Of a stretch of DNA of 64,000 nucleotides, positions 48,485 to 60,996 are shown piece by piece; positions within the stretch are counted from its first letter, which is position 1, and each line of letters begins with the position of its first letter. The position numbers were made by a program, and so were the translations under genes. This stretch comes from Rutidosis leptorrhynchoides (Eukaryota; Streptophyta; Magnoliopsida; Asterales; Asteraceae): the NCBI RefSeq assembly GCF_046630445.1, contig NC_092335.1:542057001-542121000 (forward strand). Reading direction: 5' to 3'. Below the pieces are notes generated by a model. The model searched no databases. It was not told the DNA's origin and saw only the letters and a program-made list of their open reading frames with translations.

Positions 48485-49366
48485 TGATGCTCTTTTCTTC
48501 AGTTTGTACTTTCTCGACGTGTGCTAGAACAGCATAGCAACCTTTTCTTATTAGTTTTTGTGCCTTCAAATTACTAATAAGATGTAGCTTCATGTTGCCC
48601 TTTTCTCCGTACACCATTAAGGGTTCTCCTTCTTCTCGTACAATGTGAATTGCATTTTTATAACATACGATCTCTGCTTTCACCTTCTTCAGCCAGTCCA
48701 TGCCAACTATTACATCAAAACTCCCTAATTCTACTGGTATCAAATCAATCTTAAATATTTCGCTACCCAGTTTAATTTCTCGATTCTGGCATATATTATC
48801 TGCTGAAATTAATTTACCGTTTGCTAATTCGAGTAAAAATTTACTATCCAACGGCGTCAATGGACAACTTAATTTAGCACAAAAATCTCTACTCATATAG
48901 CTTCTATCCGCACCCGAATCAAATAAAACGTAAGCAGATTTATTGTCAATAAGAAATGTACCCGTAACAAGCTCCGGGTCTTCCTGTGCCTCTGCCGCAT
49001 TAATATTGAAAACTCTTCCGCGGCCTTGTCCATTCGTATTCTCCTGGTTCGGGCAATTTCTAATAATGTGGCCCAGTTTTCCACATTTATAACAAACTAC
49101 ATTGGCATAACTTGCTCCGACACTACTTGCTCCGCCATTACTCGTTCCGACACCATTTGTTCCTTTCGTTCTGTTAACCCCTGGTCCGTAGACCTCACAC
49201 TTGGCCGCGCTATGACCATTTCTTTTACACTTGTTGCAAAATTTGGTGCAGAACCCCGAGTGATACTTTTCACACCTTTGGCATAGCTGCTTCTGATTGT
49301 TGTTGTTGTTGCAGTTGTTCTTGTTATTGGGATGATTGTTGTAGTTGCTGTTGCTGCTGCTGCTGC

Positions 49367-49454
<88 letters not shown>

Positions 49455-50288
49455 GGGCCGTTTGTTATAGTTGCGATTGATGTTGCGATTGTTGGGATAA
49501 TTGTTGCGATTATTATTGTAATTGCTGTTGTTGTTGTATTGGTGATTCTTATCACCGTTTTCCTCCCACTTTCTTTTGACTTGCTTCACATTGGCCTCTT
49601 CAGCCGTCTGTTCTTTAATTCTTTCCTCAATCTGGTTCACTAGTTTGTGAGCCATTCTGCATGCCTGTTGTATGGAGGCGGGCTCGTGTGAACTTATATC
49701 TTCTTGGATTCTTTCCGGTAATCCTTTCACAAACGCGTCGATCTTCTCTTCATCATCTTTGAACGCTCCCGGACACAATAGGCACAATTCTGTGAATCGT
49801 CTTTCGTACATGGTAATATCAAATCCTTGGGTTCGTAACCCTCTAAGTTTTGTCTTGAGCTTATTGACCTCGGTTCTGGGACGGTACTTCTCGTTCATCA
49901 AGTGCTTGAATGCTGACCACGGTAGTGCGTACGCATCATCTTGTCCCACTTGCTCTAGATAGGTATTCCACCATGTTAACGCAGAACCTATGAAGGTATG
50001 CGTAGCGTACTTCACTTTGTCCTCTTCAGTACACTTACTTATGGCAAACACCGATTCGACCTTCTCGGTCCACCGTTTCAATCCGATCGGTCCTTCGGTT
50101 CCATCAAATTCCAAAGGTTTGCAGGCACTGAATTCTTTGTAGGTGAATCCTATACGATTTCCTGTACTGCTAGATCCAAGGTTATTGTTGGTATGTAGTG
50201 CAGCCTGTACTGCGGCTATGTTTGAAGCTAGAAAAGTACGTAATTCCTCTTCATTCATATTCACGGTGTGTCGAGTAGTCGGTGCCAT
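48408..50288 (-). pseudogene. gag: Chromovirus gag-protease with a long Asn tract
   Basis: I start it at the MAPTTRH methionine (50288), the 13th codon of the open frame and typical for this gag. Gag core includes LEFDGTEGPIGLKRW and FKHLMNEKYRPRTE. An Asn-rich linker contains roughly 27 consecutive Asn codons at about 49372-49452 (a TTG/GTT microsatellite on the plus strand). The zinc knuckle is CYKCGKLGHIIRNC. The retropepsin site is FDSGAD, followed by the flap/second-half motif VIVGMDWL. The frame fails near 48477, where a one-base shift throws pol out of phase. Confidence 0.92.
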
Positions 50289-50324
50289 TTCCTTCAAAAT
50301 AGTCAAATGGAACAAGTTAATCAT

Positions 50325-50629
50325 ACAGAATATTAAGAGTAGTTAATAGTATTTTGTAGCATAATATGAACTCATTTATAAAAGCTTTTTCTTCATATTA
50401 GCGTTTTATAAGTTTAAATTCGGGTAGTACCTACCCGTTAAGTTCATACTTAGTAGCTAATATACAATTCAACTACTACAATTCTATATGAAAAACTGAT
50501 TATAATAATAGTTCGCGTTCAAACTTTTATACAATATTTTACAAACTTACAATACCGCTTATTTTACATAAAGCATGAAATATAGCACACAATAACTTTG
50601 ATACAAGATAGTTGTGAAGATAATTCTAG
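50325..50629 (-). other. Spacer between the F-box ORF and gag
   Basis: No gene seen. On the plus strand GGGTAGTACCTACCCGTTAAG at about 50424 contains the same ACCTACCCGTTAA found at all three polypurine tracts, so an internal polypurine-like tract sits here. Confidence 0.6.
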
Positions 50630-51313
50630 CTAGTACACAAGTGGTTCAGCAAAGGCAATAAAGACACGTAATTCATACGTCCAGAAACAAGTCATGCATT
50701 CTGGTTTTACTAGGACTACTTCCCATCCTTGGTCTTGTGGAACATAACCGTTATGGCCGTTGATAAGACAGCGTGTTGTAACGTCGTCAAAGGGACGAGG
50801 GTTACGTAATGACCAACAGTCTCATAATAACCTAAAAACCTCATTTCTTACCCCAATTACCGACTCCGTCACTTGTGGGAACGTTGTGTTTAATAGTTGT
50901 AGCCCGATGTTCTTTTTCTCACTTTGGTGAGAAGCGAACATTACTAACCCGTAAGCATAGCATGCTTCTTTATGTTGCATGTTAGCCGCTTTTTCTAAAT
51001 CATGAAGTCCTATATTCGGATACATTGAGTCAAAATAATTTCTTAACCCGTTGCGTAAAATAGCATTTGGGTTTCCCGCAATATATGCGTCAAAGTAAAC
51101 ACATCGTAACTTATGGGTTTCCCAATGTGATATCCCCCATCTTTCAAACAAAAGTCTCTTATAAACCAAGACATTCTTGGAACTTTCTTCGAATGTCTTA
51201 CAAACTGATTTCGCCGTAAATAGTTGTGCCGAAGAATTCTGACCGACTCTAGACAAGATTTCATCAATCATGTCTCCGGGTAGGTCTCTTAAAATATTGG
51301 GTTGTCTATCCAT
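50630..51313 (-). pseudogene. Captured F-box gene (At2g35280-type) inside the chromovirus, one TGA stop
   Basis: The open part (51313-50822, 163 residues) begins MDRQPNI and has an F-box at about residues 9-50: LPGDMIDEILSRV, then LFTAKSVCKTFEESSKN. The C-terminal half is that of At2g35280-like F-box proteins: GNPNAILRNGLRNYF and LEKAANMQHKEACYAYGLVMF. F-box proteins recruit substrates to SCF ubiquitin ligases through Skp1 (family knowledge). After TGA at 50822-50824 the frame stays open 63 more codons to TAG at 50630-50632 and includes a C-X2-C followed by FWTYE, as in this family. So the gene was longer and lost its end to one stop. It is sense, between the primer-binding site and gag. It has no visible intron. 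Confidence 0.85.
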
Positions 51314-51452
51314 TTTGTGTTTTTATACTATAAAATAGACAAGAGTTAGATTCATAAAAAAAAAATACTTATTAATACAAGCAATTTTTACATATATCAT
51401 AAAGCATAAGCACACTATATTACATATATTATGCCACACGAATACAACTATC

Positions 51453-52052
51453 TTATTCCGACTCGCTCGTTTCTTCTTCTTCGGTTTTGGTTCGTTTTTC
51501 CAAGTTTCTAGGGATATATGATGTTCCCCTAATACGAGCTGTCGTTTTCCACAACGGTTTAGAAAAACCTGGTGGTTTAGAGGTTCCCGGGTCATTGTTA
51601 CAACTTAAGGGCTTCGAGGGTTGACGATACACATAAAGTTCATCGGGGTTGGAATTAGATTTCTCTATTTTTATACCCTTTCCCTTATTATTTTCTTTTG
51701 CCTTTTTAAATTCAGTTGGGGTAACTTCTATAACATCATCGGAATTCTCGTCGGAATCCGATTCATCGGAGAATTGGTAATCCTCCCAATATTTTGCTTC
51801 CTTGGCGGAAATACCATTGACCATAATTAACCTTGGTCGGTTGGTTGAGGATTTTCTTTTACTTAATCATTTTATTATTTCCCCCACCAGTTCTATTTCC
51901 TCCTCCGGTTCCTCCTCTTCCGGTTCTGATTCTTCTTCCGGTTCTGATTCTTCTTCCGATTCTTCTTCGGGAACTTGTGAATCAGTCCAATATATATTCG
52001 ACTCTTCGTTATTATTAGGTGAGTCAATGGGATTTGTGCTAGAGGTAGACAT
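51453..52052 (-). pseudogene. Chromovirus acidic leader ORF (two in-phase frames split by TGA)
   Basis: Frame 52052-51867 starts MSTSSTNPIDS and runs into a Glu/Pro-rich block (EEESEPEEESEPEEEE). After TGA at 51867-51869 the same phase stays open and contains 51824-51453, with SDESDSDENSDD, a Lys-rich stretch and an acidic end. Together they would be about 200 residues of mostly disordered, acidic sequence. I recognise no family. It occupies the same position after the primer-binding site as the LARD leader ORF, and both begin with Ser-rich acidic sequence; homology is not demonstrated. Confidence 0.55.
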
Positions 52053-52246
52053 CTATCACACAATATCAAACATGTAAAGAGATTAATATATCACATAATA
52101 TATACATGTTAATAATATATAGTTTCCAACAAAAATGTTAAGCAATCATTTTTAAAGAAAACACGGTCGAAGTCCAGACTCACTAATGCATCCTAACAAA
52201 CTCGATAAGACACACTAATGCAAATTTCTGGTTCTCTAAGACCAAT

Positions 52247-52258
52247 GCTCGGATACCA
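52247..52258 (-). other. Chromovirus primer-binding site (initiator tRNA-Met)
   Basis: Minus strand TGGTATCCGAGC, one mismatch (C for A) from TGGTATCAGAGC, two bases inside the 5' LTR. The adjoining leader to 52163 is homologous to the LARD leader. Confidence 0.88.
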
Positions 52259-52260
52259 AC

Positions 52261-55200
52261 TGAAATGTCCCGTTCTTATTGATTAAAAACGTTCCATATT
52301 AATTGATTTCGTTGCGAGGTTTTGACCTCTATATGAGACATTTTTCAAAGACTGCATTCATTTTTAAAACAAACCATAGCCTTTATTTCATAAATAAAGG
52401 TTTAAAAAGCTTTACGTAGATTATCAAATAATGATAATCTAAAATATCCTGTTTACACACGACCATTACATAATGGTTTACAATACAAATATGTTACATC
52501 GAAATCAGTTTCTTGAATGCAGTTTTTACACAATATCATACAAACATGGACTCCAAATCTTGTCCTTATTTTAGTATGCAACAGCGGAAGCTCTTAGTAT
52601 TCACCTGAGAATAAACATGCTTTAAACGTCAATAAAAATGTTGGTGAGTTATAGGTTTAACCTATATATATCAAATCGTAACAATAGACCACAAGATTTC
52701 ATATTTCAATACACATCCCATACATAGAGATAAAAATCATTCATATGGTGAACACCTGGTAACCGACATTAACAAGATGCATATATAAGAATATCCCCAT
52801 CATTCCGGGACACCCTTCGGATATGATATAAATTTCGAAGTACTAAAGCATCCGGTACTTTGGATGGGGTTTGTTAGGCCCAATAGATCTATCTTTAGGA
52901 TTCGCGTCAATTAGGGTGTCTGTTCCCTAATTCTTAGATTACCAGACTTAATAAAAAGGGGCATATTCGATTTCGATAATTCAACCATAGAATGTAGTTT
53001 CACGTACTTGTGTCTATTTTGTAAATCATTTATAAAACCTGCATGTATTCTCATCCCAAAAATATTAGATTTTAAAAGTGGGACTATAACTCACTTTCAC
53101 AGATTTTTACTTCGTCGGGAAGTAAGACTTGGCCACTGGTTGATTCACAAACCTATAACAATATATACGTATATATCAAAGTATGTTCAAAATATATTTA
53201 CAACACTTTTAATACATTTTGATGTTTTAAGTTTATTAAGTCAGCTGTCCTCATTAGTAACCTACAACTAGTTGTCCACAGTTAAATGTATAGAAAATAA
53301 ATCGATATATATTATCTTGAATCAATCCACGACCCAGTGTATACGTATCTCAGTATTGATCACAACTTAAACTATATATATTTTGGAATCAACCTCAACC
53401 CTGTATAGCTAACTCCAACATTCACATATAGAGTGTCTATGGTTGTTCCGAAATATATATAGATGTGTTGACATGATAGGTCGAAACATTGTATACGTGT
53501 CTATGGTATCTCAAGATTACATAATATACAATACAAGTTTATTAAGTTATGGTTGGAATAGATTTGTTACCAATTTTCACGTAGCTAAAATGAGAAAAAT
53601 TATCCAATCTTGTTTTACCCATAACTTCTTCATTTTAAATCCGTTTTGAGTGAATCAAATTGCTATGGTTTCATATTGAACTCTATTTTATGAATCTAAA
53701 CAGAAAAAGTATAGGTTTATAGTCGGAAAAATAAGTTACAAGTCATTTTTGTAAAGGTAGTCATTTCAGTCGAAAGAACGACGTCTAGATGACCATTTTA
53801 GAAAACATACTTCCACTTTGAGTTTAACCATAATTTTTGGATATAGTTTCATATTCATAATAAAAATCATTTTCTCAGAATAACAATTTTTAAATCAAAG
53901 TTTATCATAGTTTTTAATTAACTAACCCAAAACAGCCCGCGGTGTTACTACGACGGCGTAAATACAGGTTTACGGTTTTTTTCGTGTTTCCAAGTTTTAA
54001 ATCATTAAGTTAGCATATCATATAGATATAGAACATGTGTTTAGTTGATTTTAAAAGTCAAGTTATAAGGATTAACTTTTATTTGCGAACAAGTTTAGAA
54101 TTAACTAAACTATGTTCTAGTGATTACAAGTTTAAACCTTCGAATAAGATAGCTTTATATGTATGAATCGAATAATGTTATGAACATCATTACTACCTCA
54201 AGTTCCTTGAATAAACCTACTGGAAATGAGAAAAATAGATCTAGCTTCAAAGGATCCTTGGATGGCTTGAAAGTTCTTGAAGCAGAATCATGACACGAAA
54301 ACAATTTCAAGTAAGATTTCCACTCGAAATAAGATTGTTATAGTTATAGAAATTGAATTAAAGTTTGAATATGATTATTACCTTGTATTAGAAAGATAAC
54401 CTACTGTAAGTAACAAAGGTTTCTTGATCTTGGATGATTACTTGGAATGGATTTAGAAAACTTGGAAGTAAACTTGCAATCTTGGAAGTATTCTTGATTT
54501 TATGAAACTAGAACTTTTGGAATTTATGAAGAACACTTAGAACTTGAAGATAGAACTTGAGAGAGATCAATTAGATGAAGAAAATTGAAGAATGAAAGTG
54601 TTTGTAGGTGTTTTTGGTCGTTGGTGTATGGATTAGATATAAAGGATATGTAATTTTGTTTTCATGTAAATAAGTCATGAATGATTACTCATATTTTTGT
54701 AATTTTATGAGATATTTCATGCTAGTTTCCAAATGATGGTTCCCACATGTGTTAGGTGACTCACATGGGCTGCTAAGAGCTGATCATTGGAGTGTATATA
54801 CCAATAGCACATACATCTAAAAGCTGTGTATTGTAAGAGTACGAATACTGGTGCATACGAGTAGAATTGTTGATGAAACTGAACGAGGATGTAATTGTAA
54901 GCATTTTTGTTAAGTAGAAGTATTTTGATAAGTGTCTTGAAGTCTTTCAAAAGTGTATGAATACATATTAAAACACTACATGTATATACATTTTAACTGA
55001 GTCGTTAAGTCATCGTTAGTCGTTACATGTAAATGTTGTTTTGAAACCTTTAGGTTAACGATCTTGTTGAATGTTGTTAACCCATTGTTTATTATAACAA
55101 ATGAGATGTTAAATTGTTATATTATCATGATATTATGATATATAATATATTTTAGTACGATATATATACAGTTAAATGTCGTTACAACGATAATCGTTAC

Positions 55201-55700
55201 ATATATGTCTCGTTTCGAAATCATTAAGTTAGTAGTCTTATTTTTACATATGTATTTCATTGTTAATACACTTAATAATATATTTACTTATCATTTAACA
55301 TAATTAACCAAGTGTATCAATATCTTAATACGATTCATATGTACCTAGTAAGACGTTGTTATAACGATAATCGTTATATATATCGTTTTCGAGTTTCTTA
55401 AATTAATAGTCTCATTTTTATGTATATAACTCATTGTTAAAATACCTAATGAGATACATACTTATAATAAAATCATGTTAACTATATATATAACCATATA
55501 TATGTCATCGTATAGTTTTTACAAGTTTTAACGTTCGTGAATCACTGGTCAACTTGGGTGGTCAATTGTCTATATGAAACCTATTTCAATTAATCAAGTC
55601 TTAACAAGTTTGATTGCTTAACATGTTGAAAACACTTAATCATGTAAATAACAATTTCATTTAATATATATATAAACATGGAAAAGTTCGGGTCACTACA
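52261..55700 (-). repeat. Chromovirus LTR (5' LTR in element sense)
   Basis: About 3.44 kb, TGAAATGTCCC...GGTCACTACA, followed by the TCACA TSD at 55701-55705. I count about 46 differences from 895-4332, mostly single transitions. Confidence 0.95.
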
Positions 55701-56683
55701 TCACAAAGTCTTTAATCAATTAAAGTCAATGAACTCACGTAAGTTGTCCTCAAAAGATTAAACTATATTATGGTTAAGTTATTGCTACTCAACCTGGATT
55801 AAACTCACGTAAAACTCTAACTACGAAGATCACTCAGAGTAATTATCACGATTATGAAACTAAACCACCATTTAATGACCTCTTACATGCATATGCATGT
55901 GTCTAGGTCACCTAAGTGTTGAAGCAGACTATTTATGTAATTTGATCAACTCACATTAACTAGTCAATAACTCATGTGATTTAATTAAAGTAACAAGCAT
56001 TCATAACAATGGTTCTTTTGATCAAACTCAATAACAATAATCAATCAAACGGTCAAATTCATAGAGTAAAGCAATCCAACAATTAAAAGCTAGTACATCC
56101 AAGTAAACACAATAGAAATTTAGCTAGACATATGAATTAAAGATTCAACGCAAATAATTAAAAAAATAATAATTAATCATTGTAACATAACAAATAATTA
56201 AAATAAAAGTTACCAATCTTTGTAGATGAACAATAATCCAAAGTATAGCAAAAGCCCAAACTTGATGAATAAGAGTAGTAGCCTCCTTGAGAGAAAAATA
56301 AATAATAAAACCTAATAACTAAATTTATGTCTAACGATACAGAGTGTATATCGAATAAAAATAATAAATGTAAAATCACATGCTAATCTATTCCCTTCTC
56401 GTGGACTATAACAAAAGCAAGAAAAATAAATGAATCCTCCCAACTTGATTGTTTTCGTTGGCAGCCTCCGTTTTAGCCAAAATATAAAATAAACCTAAAC
56501 CTAATATCTAATTGTTGTCTACGTATGAGACCTTATTTAGTGGTGATGGGGTTTTCTTGAGGTTTTTGTGGGGTATAATGCTGAATTGACAAATGTGATG
56601 GAGGTGAGGGCGTGATGGAGTTTGTAGTGGTGGACGTGATGGTTATGTGATGAGTTAAATTTAATTTTAGTTTTTCATTTTTA

Positions 56684-56684
<1 letters not shown>

Positions 56685-56750
<66 letters not shown>
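56685..56750. repeat. (ATT)n microsatellite
   Basis: About 22 uninterrupted ATT triplets. Confidence 0.97.
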
Positions 56751-56752
<2 letters not shown>

Positions 56753-56990
56753 ACACTAATTTTTTTTTGAACGTCACTTTTATTAAAACAACATCACGGT
56801 TACAATTTTTTGAAACTACAGATTAAACACAATAACAACGAAAGCTAAACAACAATAATAAACAACGATAATACAACAAAACATTTTGAAATCATTGAGA
56901 TCAGGAGAATCGGGCGAATTCAATGTTTGAATTAAAAACACATGTTGAATACAACTTTAATAAAGTAATAGTGGAAACAGCTTTTAACAC

Positions 56991-57080
56991 AACATCTCTG
57001 CTCAACACAACTTTATACAGAGCATCTCTGCTCAACACAACTTTATACAGAGCATCTCTGCTCAACACAGCTTTATTACA
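56991..57080. repeat. Three tandem 30-bp repeats
   Basis: The unit containing CATCTCTGCTCAACACAACT repeats at 56991, 57021 and 57051; the third is diverged at its end. The multiple-of-three length keeps open frames on both strands, which explains the repetitive translations there. Confidence 0.9.
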
Positions 57081-57225
57081 CGAATCCAATGTTGTAATTA
57101 CACGATTTATTAAAATACAACAATTTATTGAAATTAAAATTACAATAATTTATTGAAAATTAAAATTACATAGTTTATTAAAATACAACAATTTATTGAA
57201 ATTCAAAATACAACAATGACACAAT

Positions 57226-58543
57226 TTAAGCATTCATAGTTCTAAAGTTTGGGGGAAGGCTCCAAATGTGTGCAGTAAGATCATGTCGAAGTTGGTCATG
57301 AACGTTTCTATCTCGTATTTCTTGTTCTCGTACATCACGACTTGTAGATCGATTCCTTACATAGTTAGGATTTGCTTCATTAGTGCAAGTAATTCTTCCT
57401 CGAGCCATGTAATGTTAAACCCGTTATCCTCGACTATCATGTTGTGCAAGAGCACACAATAATACAATATTCGTCTTAACTTGTTCACACTATGTGGTCG
57501 TCCAGCCATTTGTAGAATATGGAATCTATCTTGAAGAACACCGAATGTTATCTCGACATCCTTACGTGCACTTTCTTGAAATTGTTTGAATTTTGCATGT
57601 GGCTCATCGGTTGGTGTCGAAAAAGCCTTGATTAATGTTGCCCAATCTGGGTAAATCCCATCGACTAAATAATAACCATTCAAGTAATCATGACCATTAA
57701 TAGTTAATGGAGCAAATGGTGCATTTCCATTTTTGATGTCATCGAATAATAAAGATTGATTCAAAACATTCACATCGGTGTTTGCACCCGCAGTACCGAA
57801 AAATGCATGCCAAATTCACGTATCATATGAAGCAACTGCTTCTAGAACGATTGTTGGGTGACCTTGATGACCGCTAGTATATTGCCCTTTCCATGCAACT
57901 GGACAATTTTTCACTTCTAATGCATGCAGTCAATGCTTCCAAGCATTCCCTTGAAATTGTGCTTTTCTTCGTGAGCGCTATACAAGCGAGCTATATCACT
58001 ACTAGTTGGTTTCCTCAAATATTCATCAACATAAAGTTCCAGAACACACTTACAAAACATATTAAGACATAATATTGATGTGGCTTCCGGCATTTGTAAA
58101 TATTCATCAAACATGTCTGTTACTGTACCATACGCCAATTGACGCAACACAGATGTAATCTTTTGCTCGGTAATAAAACCTAGTCTACCAAGCGCATCTC
58201 TTTTTTGTATAAAATACTCGAAATGACTAGGTAAAGGTTCTACATCATAACTAAGTATGTCATTTTGGATGCGTAAAAATAAATCTCTACTCATTCTAAA
58301 ACGTCTTCTAAACCAACGATCAAGATAAGTTGGATGCTCTTGAAAATAATGTTTGTGTAAAGTTTTACCTGCTTCTTCACGATCTCTATGAAGGTAAAGT
58401 CGACGCTTTCGAACTCGGTCATCGTTGGCAGCTTCTTCAGCTTCTTCAGCATCCAATTCTTCGGCCATTTCTCGATAAATATCCAAATCCTCTTCATCGT
58501 CAGAATCCCAAATATTAAACATTTGGAACAACCCTCGTAACAT
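57226..58543 (-). pseudogene. PIF/Harbinger-type DDE transposase, degraded
   Basis: Starts MLRGLFQMFNIWDSDDEED with an acidic N-terminus, then a basic stretch. The DDE nuclease follows: GSIDCMH (first Asp), LVDGIYPDW (second Asp) and ARKDVEITFGVLQDRF (Glu region), with LHNMIVEDN after it, all typical of plant PIF/ALP1-like proteins. Damage: TAG at 57917-57919 and TGA at 57911-57913 in place of two tryptophans, a one-base deletion at about 57907, TGA at 57816-57818, and a second frameshift near 57400. After that the true C-terminus (REQEIRDRNVHDQLRHDL) ends at 57226. It cannot encode transposase now. Its partner Myb-like gene is not in the window. Confidence 0.92.
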
Positions 58544-59523
58544 TTTATTTTTTGAAGTATAGAATAGGAATATTAATAATATTGAATGAAATGTGTGTGA
58601 ATAATGGTATAAGAGTTGGGGTATTTATAGAAAAAAAAAGAATTTTTTTTTATTTAAACGGCTCTTTCAAACGGCTCCCTGCACCTCCATTCCACGTGCC
58701 ATGTTCCCATTCACAAGTCGAACCATCACCTGCATGTGATGGAGCCTCCGCGCCTGCAAAATTCCTCACCCATCGCGCCCCATAGAGGCGTTATGGGGGC
58801 GTGATGGGACCCTTTATTGCTCGATCACGCTGCAGTATTTGAAGTCTGACTGCTCAATTCTTTTAAATAAATGGCGGTTGGAGCTTTTAAATAGCAAAGT
58901 CTTGCAACCCTTTTGAAATCAAAAATCAGCAGGGCCCAATTAAATATTATAACCTTCTTGCGTTAAATAGATATCCGGTCCACTACCACACTTAACAACC
59001 TTCTTAATTAAATTCGAACAACAGCCCAAATAGCAAAGAGTAAACAACCGCAATATAATTTCACGAATAGAGATTCTGATTCACGTGTCGCGATCGTTAA
59101 CTGGACAACAACTTTTCTTCCTTTTTTCTGGCCTTTATCTATTATCTTCAATTATCCTCTGAACACGAACAAATCACCAACTTTTACACATAATAAATGT
59201 CAAATTCACTATAACGATTAAGTACCAAAAGTCCTTGAATCAGGCTCAAATAATAATAAAATGAACAAGATAACGCGTTCAAAATATATAAGGATTAAGT
59301 ATAAATTAAGTGATATCAGTATCTCCATTATCATTATCCAGATACTTATTACCATTACATCGGATAGTGAGATTATAATCATAAACATACCTTAGTCAAT
59401 CCACTTGTAAAACCAAAAAGAAATTACATCAACTTTATATTGTCTATAATCTTAACATCAATCTTTTGATCTAAGATACCTCATATTTACCAAGTGTAAA
59501 TACCTTCAACTTGTAGATGTATC
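58544..59523. other. Spacer between the Harbinger pseudogene and a LARD-like LTR
   Basis: 58670-58810 is locally GC-rich with GCGTTATGGGGGCGTGATGG-like sequence, possibly the other end of the Harbinger element. From 58830 to 59523 I see no gene, repeat boundary or RNA gene. Confidence 0.5.
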
Positions 59524-60639
59524 TGTGACAACCCGAAAATTTCCAACCAAATTTAAACTTTATCTTTATATTATTCCGACACGATAAGCAAAGTTTGTTA
59601 AGTTAAATCTCAAGAATTTTAAACTGTGTTCATACATTCATTTAACCTTGACCAGATTCCGACGATTCACGAACCATTATTTAATTGAATATGAATATGT
59701 ATATGTATATATTATAACTTGAGAATATTAACAAAGTATTAAACGTATAATACTTTACATGAACGTATTGGTTTCAAAATATTTATCAGTGGAATTAGAA
59801 GATAATATCAAATGATTGATTTATCAGATACATTGTATGATTGCGAGTCTCTGTTGAGAGGTCCACTTTGATCTAGGAAACCTTTCCTTTTTAACTGTAT
59901 TCGGAATAATTAGTAAAGTGATTACATATGAGAACAATGTGTCAAATAACGAAAACAAAAGTTAGTGGAAGACTGAATTTCATAATAATCAATTGATTTA
60001 GTTACAAATGTACGAAAATGTTTTTTGATATAATGGAACTTGATTATTAAAATGTCCTTGTTTAAATAACGTGAATTAGAATATTAGTTGTTGAATATAT
60101 AAATAACTTGCAACGTATATTTAAAACGTGTTTATAATTATTGAATATATATAATTTCAAATTAGTTAAGTAGATAGTAGTAATACTTGTTTATTTAATT
60201 CGATTGATTTTTAGATATGTTATTTAAAATAAACGTTAGCGCATAAATGAATTATATTAAATTAAATTTTAGAGCGTAAACGTTCGGTGATATAATAATA
60301 TCTATTGTTTAAACGATTTTAATTTATATATATTAAACTTTGAAATATAATTAGTTTTTGAAAAACTAAATAATATATTACTAAATAAATATTTCTAATA
60401 TATATAAATTACATTCCTAAATGAAAATATATTTTACAAAGTAATAGAATATAATATTAACTTACTCATAAAACATTTTGATATTATTAAATATACTACG
60501 ATAAATAACGAGACATTGATTTATAGAAGTAAATGACCACAACACTCGAATGATTAGATTACACTTTGAGTGGGTTAGTTTTTCATTTATTAGAGTCTTG
60601 TTATTTATAAAGGTACTCGTCGCGAAACGTAAAGTGCTA

Positions 60640-60996
60640 ATTTTCTAAGCGTACGAAAATGCGTTCGAGAAATCAGAAACAGGTACATATGTCGAGCGTA
60701 AACGTACAAGTCATTGGAGTTAATGTTACAAGTTAACTATGCACGTAAATATAATATAATATTTAAATAATTATAAAGATTAAATATATTATATATATTA
60801 AAACGTGTTTCGACAAGATCAAACAAAGGATGCGAGCTGTAAAATGTATTCATGCGATCGCATGAATAATACTCACAACATCCATGCAATCGCATGGAGT
60901 GTGATTTCAGGACTTGTCTATAAAAGTCGAATTCGTTCACTGATTTACACACACATCTATCCATATCCATCTATATTACTCCGTATTATATTTATA
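60640..60996 (+). repeat. Athila-like LTR fragment (U3 to just after TATA)
   Basis: Aligns with 10790-11090 of the Athila LTR: GTACG...CGTTCGA near 60650, TTACAAGTTAACTATG at about 60727, the AT-rich run, GCGAGCTGTAAA before the palindromes, and TATAAAAGTCGAATTC after them. Flanking LTR parts are missing, so it is a relic or a diverged family member. Confidence 0.7.
60847..60925 (+). promoter_or_regulatory. Paired palindromes with a different sequence, then TATA box
   Basis: A perfect 22-bp palindrome with TTCATGCGATCGCATGAA as its core occupies 60847-60868. CCATGC-AATC-GCATGG (60882-60897) follows with its centre 32 bp downstream. TATAAAA begins at 60919, about 29.5 bp after the second centre. 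Spacing and order match the Athila 5' LTR although the arm sequences are unrelated apart from the central CGA/TCG. Confidence 0.75.

Larger units (their letters stand above)
55706..57225. other. Right flank of the nest; unassigned, then 3' side of the Harbinger locus
   Basis: 55706-56500 is contiguous with 1-889 before the chromovirus inserted and shows no gene. From about 56540 to 56660 there are repeated GTGATGG-type motifs (such as GTGATGGAGG and GCGTGATGGAG). Similar motifs recur at 58790-58815 beyond the transposase, which may be subterminal sequences of the Harbinger element. I could not define clean terminal inverted repeats. Confidence 0.4.

Noticed and set aside
49332..49643. Plus-strand frame with a long Val run
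   Set aside because: Antisense of the gag Asn-codon microsatellite.
57226..57408. Separate small basic protein gene
   Set aside because: It is the frameshifted C-terminus of the Harbinger transposase.
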